This document shows positions 31,643 through 35,617 of a DNA stretch of 35,617 nucleotides, piece after piece (position 1 is the first letter of the stretch; the number at the start of each line of letters is the position of its first letter). Position numbers and translations under genes: made by a program. The stretch covers positions 1 to 35,617 of the forward strand of contig MGWC01000009.1 in assembly GCA_001800815.1 (NCBI GenBank). The letters run 5' to 3'. A model generated the notes under the pieces. It saw nothing but the letters and a program-made list of their open reading frames with translations, did not search any database and was not told where the DNA came from. The DNA comes from Euryarchaeota archaeon RBG_19FT_COMBO_56_21 (lineage in GTDB: Archaea > Thermoplasmatota > Thermoplasmata > UBA10834).

Positions 31643-32638
31643 ATGGCCCGTGCTCAGACGCGTTACATCTCGGCGAGCGACGTCGAGAAGTACAGCTACT
31701 GCCCGCTGAGCTGGTGGCTGAGCGCAGAGTACGACGGAGAGAGCGAAGGCATCGCTCGGGGCGTCAAGGGGCACGAGAAGCTCGGGAAGCTACTCTGGGA
31801 CATAGACGCGAAGGAGAAGGCCGCGCGCGAGGCCGAGAAGCTGGTCTTCTGGTGGGCGATTGCCGCAACACTCACCGCGGTGATCGGCCTCGAGGTCATG
31901 CCGCTCGAGAACGCCTTCACCCTGAGCCAGGTCCTCGGCGTCGTGTCCCTGATCTGGGTCCTCGCGTCGCTGTTCTTCCTGTACAAGGCTACGAGGTCCA
32001 AGATGCACGGGAAGTCCGTTGAGTACGAGAAGCTCATGCTCGTGTTCGCGATAATCGCGGTGATCGTGGCGATCAGTGCGGTCGCGTTCCTCATCACGAA
32101 CGTGCGCATGGCCGAGGTGCTCGAAGCGGTCGCACTCGTCTGGCTTGTCGGGGCGTCCTTCTTCCTCTACAGGTCCCTCAGGTCCACGGAAATCGTGGAA
32201 TCACTCAGACGGGAGTTCAGGGTCACGGGCAAGATCGAGTACATCGACTTCGACTCTTCGAAGGTTTTCAAGTCCGACAAGTACGGCCTCTCCGGTCGGC
32301 CGGACTACGTGATAAAGATAGAGAACAATCTCATCCCCGTCGAGGAAAAGACGGGACGAACACCCCAAGGGCCGCTGTTCTCGCACATACTGCAGGTCGC
32401 CGCGTATTGCCTGCTCATAGAAGAAACCGAGGGGAAAGCGCCCCCGTACGGACTCCTCAAGTACCCGCAGCACGAGCACGACATCGAATACAACGAGGAC
32501 CTGAGAAGGATCCTGCTCGAGAAGCTGGCCGAGATGCGCTCGGCGATCGACAAGGCCGATGTCCACAGAAACCACAACAGGCCAGGCAAGTGCAAGTACT
32601 GCTCTCGGAGGAGCGTTTGCCCGGAGAGACTCTCGTGA
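31643..32638 (+). CDS. Cas4-like Fe-S nuclease with four transmembrane helices inserted in the nuclease domain
   Basis: The 331-residue protein has the full Cas4/RecB-like layout: C20 (YSYCPLSWWL), H44 (RGVKGHEKL), D221 (GLSGRPDYVI), E234-x-K236 (VEEKTG), Gln251-x3-Tyr255 (QVAAYC) and a C-terminal cysteine triad C317, C320 and C326 (CKYCSRRSVCPE). The four cysteines should hold a 4Fe-4S cluster. Unlike ordinary Cas4, residues about 68-176 between H44 and D221 form four hydrophobic helices (VFWWAIAATLTAVIGLEV; VLGVVSLIWVLASLFFLY; LMLVFAIIAVIVAISAVAFLI; AVALVWLVGASFFLY). The nuclease would then be membrane-anchored on the cytoplasmic side. There is no CRISPR or cas gene nearby. In-frame ATG 31631 is an alternative start. 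Likely a DNA exonuclease or nickase in repair or defence; this is inference. Confidence 0.82.
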   Translation: MARAQTRYISASDVEKYSYCPLSWWLSAEYDGESEGIARGVKGHEKLGKLLWDIDAKEKAAREAEKLVFWWAIAATLTAVIGLEVMPLENAFTLSQVLGVVSLIWVLASLFFLYKATRSKMHGKSVEYEKLMLVFAIIAVIVAISAVAFLITNVRMAEVLEAVALVWLVGASFFLYRSLRSTEIVESLRREFRVTGKIEYIDFDSSKVFKSDKYGLSGRPDYVIKIENNLIPVEEKTGRTPQGPLFSHILQVAAYCLLIEETEGKAPPYGLLKYPQHEHDIEYNEDLRRILLEKLAEMRSAIDKADVHRNHNRPGKCKYCSRRSVCPERLS

Positions 32639-32642
32639 AGCA

Positions 32643-34433
32643 TCACTCGACGGTCACGGTCTTCGCGATGTTCCTGGGCTTGTCGATCGGACATCCTCTG
32701 GCCTTCGCGATGTAGTAAGCCCACAGCTGCAGGACGACTATGATCGGCACAGGCGAGAATATCGGCGGGATCTCGCGTATCCTGATGACTTCGTCTGCGA
32801 ACTTCGACAGCTCGGTGTCCCCCTCGAACCCGATTGCGATCACAGGGCTGCCCCTGGCCGAGACCTCGCTTATGTTCCCCAGCATCTTCTCGTAGGTGTG
32901 GTCCCTGACCGCGATAGCGATCACGGGTGACTCCTTCGATATCAGCGCCAAGGGACCGTGCTTGAGCTCGCCCGCGGGATATCCTTCCCCGTGCACATAC
33001 GATATCTCCTTGGTCTTCAGCGCGCCCTCGAGAGCGATCGGATAGTTGATGCTCCTGCCGATGAAGAACATGTCCCTGGCACTGGAGTACTTGTTCGCAA
33101 GCGCCTCGATCACCCGCGCCTGATTCAGAACATCCTGGACCGCCCGGGGAAGGTTCCTCAGGGAGCCGACCATCGACCTCTTGGCCTGTGCGGTCAGGGT
33201 CCTGTTCTGGACCCCGAGCTCCATCGCCAGCAGGTACATCGCAACCAGCTGAGTGGTGAAGGTCTTCGTCGCGGCCACACCGATCTCCGGGCCCGCTCTC
33301 GTGTAGCTCGTGTAGTCGACCTCCCTCGTGATCGCGGAGCCTACGACATTCGCGATGCTCATCGTCTTGTTCCCGCGCTTCTTGGCTTCTCGGGCCGCAC
33401 CGAGCGTGTCCGCGGTCTCCCCGCTCTGAGTTATCAGCACGACGAGCGGATTCTCCCTGGACACGGGCGAATACCTGTACTCCGACGATATCTGCACCGT
33501 CGTCGGGATCCTTGCCAGCTCCTCGATGATGTACTTCCCGACAAGGCCCGCGTGATACGAGGTACCGCAGGCGACTATCTTCACGTTCGAGAAACGATTC
33601 TCCTGGAAGAATGGCTCGCTCTCCTCGCCCTCGATCCTCCCGAGCAGCGAGTCGTGGATCGCCTCCGGCTGCTCGTATATCTCCTTGAGCATGAAGTGCG
33701 GATACCCGCCCTTCTCGGCGTCCTCGAGGTTCCACGTGATCTTCTCCGGCTCGCGAGAGACCTTCTCACCGTTCGAGCTGAACAGCTCGACCCCGTCCGC
33801 GGTCACGCGGACCACCTCGCCTTCCTGGATGTAGACCATGCGGTTCGTGTACTTCAGCAGGGCAGTCACATCGCTCGCGAGGAAGTTCTCGCCGTCTCCC
33901 AGGCCCACGACCAGAGGGCTCTCCCGCCTGGTCGCTACTATCTCATCGTGCCCCTCGCCAACGACCGCGAACGCGTATGTGCCCTCGACCTTCGCGATCG
34001 CCTTGAACACAGCGTCGACGAGCCCGTCCTTGAGCTCCGCCTCGACCAGGTGGGCAAATACCTCAGTGTCCGTCTCGGACGAGAAAGTGTGGCCCGACTT
34101 CACGAGACCTTCCCTGAGCTCCATGAAGTTGCTTATGATGCCGTTGTGGACGATGGCGAGCTTGCGGGAGCAGTCGGCGAGCGGGTGCGCGTTCTCGGTG
34201 GTTGGCTTCCCCTGGGTCGCCCACCTCGTGTGCGCGATCCCCAAAGAGCCCTCCATCTGGGGCATGTTCGACTCGAGGACCGCGATCTCCCCCTTGGCCT
34301 TGAACAGCTGGAGCTCCTTCCCGACCACCGCGATGCCAGCGGAGTCGTAGCCCCGGTACTCGAGCCGCTTCAGGCAGTCCAGTAGGATTGGCTGAGCCCC
34401 TCTCCTGCCGGCGTACCCCACAATACCGCACAT
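32643..34433 (-). CDS. glmS: Glutamine--fructose-6-phosphate aminotransferase (isomerising)
   Basis: GlmS makes glucosamine-6-phosphate from fructose-6-phosphate and glutamine, the first step to UDP-GlcNAc. The 596-residue protein starts MCGIVGYAGRRGA, with the catalytic Cys2 exposed after Met removal. The glutaminase domain (to about residue 220) contains LEYRGYDSAGIAV and AHTRWATQGKPT. Two SIS domains follow, with TQSGETADTLGAAREAK and GRSINYPIALEGALKTKEIS, and the ending KPRNIAKTVTVE is typical. AAGGTG eight bases upstream supports the start. It lies 21 bases after the glmU-like gene on the same strand, forming an operon. Confidence 0.96.
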   Translation of the reverse strand: MCGIVGYAGRRGAQPILLDCLKRLEYRGYDSAGIAVVGKELQLFKAKGEIAVLESNMPQMEGSLGIAHTRWATQGKPTTENAHPLADCSRKLAIVHNGIISNFMELREGLVKSGHTFSSETDTEVFAHLVEAELKDGLVDAVFKAIAKVEGTYAFAVVGEGHDEIVATRRESPLVVGLGDGENFLASDVTALLKYTNRMVYIQEGEVVRVTADGVELFSSNGEKVSREPEKITWNLEDAEKGGYPHFMLKEIYEQPEAIHDSLLGRIEGEESEPFFQENRFSNVKIVACGTSYHAGLVGKYIIEELARIPTTVQISSEYRYSPVSRENPLVVLITQSGETADTLGAAREAKKRGNKTMSIANVVGSAITREVDYTSYTRAGPEIGVAATKTFTTQLVAMYLLAMELGVQNRTLTAQAKRSMVGSLRNLPRAVQDVLNQARVIEALANKYSSARDMFFIGRSINYPIALEGALKTKEISYVHGEGYPAGELKHGPLALISKESPVIAIAVRDHTYEKMLGNISEVSARGSPVIAIGFEGDTELSKFADEVIRIREIPPIFSPVPIIVVLQLWAYYIAKARGCPIDKPRNIAKTVTVE

Positions 34434-34454
34434 CGGATCTGCACCTTGGAATCC

Positions 34455-35617
34455 TCAGCTCACCAGTGCCCTGTTGGGCAGGTTCCTCGTAATCTTCGAC
34501 CCGCTCGACACCTTGCACCCAGCGCCGACGATCGTCCCGGGCTCGACGGCCACAGCTGTCCCGAAGTTGGTGTCCTCGCCCACTATTGACCCTATGTGCG
34601 GGACCTTGAAGAACTCGTCCGCGATGTTCACATAGGCCTCCGCCCCGGGCGCCATGAAGTGAGACTGGGTCTTCACCCCGTACCCGAGGACGCTGTGAGA
34701 AACGTAAGAGTGGGCTCCGATGCTGCAGTTGCTCATCAGGATGCTGTTCTTTACAACGGTGTAGGGCTCGATCGCGACGCTGTTCCCGATGCTGGTCGAT
34801 GGGAAGATGGTCACGTTCGGGCCGATCTCGCACCCGTCCCCGATGAGCACAGGCCCGTAGATGGTCGTCCCCGCGTGGATCACGGTCTCCTCGCCGATCC
34901 CGACCGGCCCGGACAACATCACCTGGGGCTCGATCTTCCCGGCGGTCTTGACCGCAAGGCTCTCGAGCGCGGCTGCGTTCAGCTCCAACAGATCCCAGGG
35001 ATACACGGCGTCGATCCACAGGCCGTCCGAGAACACAGGCGTCACTGGATGCTTTCCGAGGCTCTCCTGGACGGCGTTGCTGAGCCCGTACTCGCCCTCA
35101 GAGATGCACTGCTCGATGAACGGGAAGATCCGGTCACTCAGGCAGTACAGCCCCGTCAAGATGATGTTCGATATCATCTCCTGGGGCTTCTCGTGCACGC
35201 TCGTGATCGCGCCCTTCTCGAGCGTGACTACACCGTACTTCGAAGGGTTGTCGCTCTCGACGACGATCGCGCTCGGACACGCACCGGACCTGAGCAGGTC
35301 CCCGACGGAACGCATGTCGATGACATTGTCCCCGGGAAGCACGACGAACTCACCGGAAAGACGCTCCTTGGCACTGAGCAACGCGTGCCCGTTCCCCAGC
35401 TGCTTCTCCTGGACGACATACTCGATCTTAGCACCGTACTTCTTGCCGTCCTCGAAATGGGACATGATGCGCTCCTTGCGGTACCCGACCACCATCACGA
35501 TCTCACGGATGTTGTTCTTGACCAACGAGTCGACAACATACTCCAGGATCGGACGGTTCGCAATCGGGATCATGACCTTGGGCTCGGATACGGTCAAAGG
35601 CCTCAAACGCATCCCCT
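34455..35617 (-). CDS. Bifunctional sugar-1-phosphate nucleotidylyltransferase/acetyltransferase, GlmU-like (5' end outside window)
   Basis: The N-terminal nucleotidyltransferase domain (to about residue 225) has RLRPLTVSEPKVMIPIANRPI and GDNVIDM; the G-x-G-T-R loop that precedes it lies beyond the window edge, so roughly a dozen residues are missing. The C-terminal part is a left-handed beta-helix with hexapeptide repeats (VLIGDGCEIGPNVTIFPSTSIG), as in archaeal GlmU-type enzymes that acetylate glucosamine-1-phosphate and attach UMP. Position upstream of glmS strongly supports UDP-GlcNAc synthesis. Glucose-1-phosphate thymidylyltransferase activity is an alternative or additional activity, as known for related archaeal enzymes. 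GlmM is not in the window. Confidence 0.85.
   Translation of the reverse strand, partial: GMRLRPLTVSEPKVMIPIANRPILEYVVDSLVKNNIREIVMVVGYRKERIMSHFEDGKKYGAKIEYVVQEKQLGNGHALLSAKERLSGEFVVLPGDNVIDMRSVGDLLRSGACPSAIVVESDNPSKYGVVTLEKGAITSVHEKPQEMISNIILTGLYCLSDRIFPFIEQCISEGEYGLSNAVQESLGKHPVTPVFSDGLWIDAVYPWDLLELNAAALESLAVKTAGKIEPQVMLSGPVGIGEETVIHAGTTIYGPVLIGDGCEIGPNVTIFPSTSIGNSVAIEPYTVVKNSILMSNCSIGAHSYVSHSVLGYGVKTQSHFMAPGAEAYVNIADEFFKVPHIGSIVGEDTNFGTAVAVEPGTIVGAGCKVSSGSKITRNLPNRALVS

Noticed and set aside
31643..32638. A CRISPR-Cas locus around the Cas4-like gene
   Set aside because: No repeat-spacer array and no cas1, cas2 or effector gene is present; neighbours are a TPD protein and glmS.
32305..34385. 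Long open frames on both strands overlapping glmS (32305-33735 minus and 32958-34385 plus)
   Set aside because: Both overlap the clear glmS coding frame and read as compositionally biased shadows.

Overview
This is an archaeal chromosome segment. It carries the late spectinomycin-type ribosomal operon in the archaeal order (uS14, uS8, uL6, eL32, eL19, uL18, uS5, uL30, uL15, SecY), which includes the archaeal/eukaryotic-only proteins eL32 and eL19, followed by an EMC3-like insertase, archaeal CMP kinase and Cbf5. A PolB2-like polymerase, a TPD/CDIN1-type protein, an MJ1316-domain protein, an FprA flavodiiron protein and TATA-like elements at leaderless starts agree with this. The base composition looks moderately GC-rich. 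My best guess is a euryarchaeal lineage, possibly Thermoplasmatota, but no rRNA is present to settle it.

Region 1 (1-8329) is one co-directional run for translation, protein secretion and rRNA modification. Region 2 (8326-16139) is a nucleic-acid block. It holds a minus-strand metallo-beta-lactamase-fold nuclease, a minus-strand 950-residue membrane/coiled-coil protein ending in a degenerate RecA/KaiC-like domain and, divergent from that, a three-gene coupled operon. The operon encodes a RecA-fold protein without Walker motifs, a small helical protein, and a family-B DNA polymerase whose exonuclease and motif C residues are degraded and whose motif B is interrupted by a mini-intein. This operon is the most interesting part of the window. 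It looks like an archaeal counterpart in design, not by demonstrated homology, of the bacterial ImuA/ImuB mutasome, where inactivated RecA and polymerase paralogues act as accessory factors.

Region 3 (16140-30631) is accessory and metabolic. It holds an Asp-rich secreted protein, a three-helix membrane protein overlapping a double winged-helix regulator, a TctA/DUF112 permease, two purine phosphoribosyltransferases, the flavodiiron protein, the MJ1316-domain protein, an EamA transporter, an HD-domain hydrolase, a GlcD/GlcF-like FAD plus Fe-S oxidoreductase pair, three uncharacterised membrane proteins, AlaX and a GldA-type dehydrogenase.

Region 4 (30632-35617) starts with two adjacent predicted PD-(D/E)XK nucleases. 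One is a TPD-domain protein; the other is a Cas4-like protein with four transmembrane helices inserted inside the nuclease fold. The window then ends with glmS and a 5'-truncated glmU-like gene on the minus strand, for UDP-N-acetylglucosamine synthesis.

Genes are tightly packed and no gene-free stretch exceeds 300 bases; the largest gaps (about 210 bases) are divergent promoter regions. I saw no tRNA, rRNA, CRISPR array, insertion sequence or prophage. Start codons were chosen from ribosome-binding sites, overlaps and TATA-like spacing by eye, and residue positions were counted by hand.
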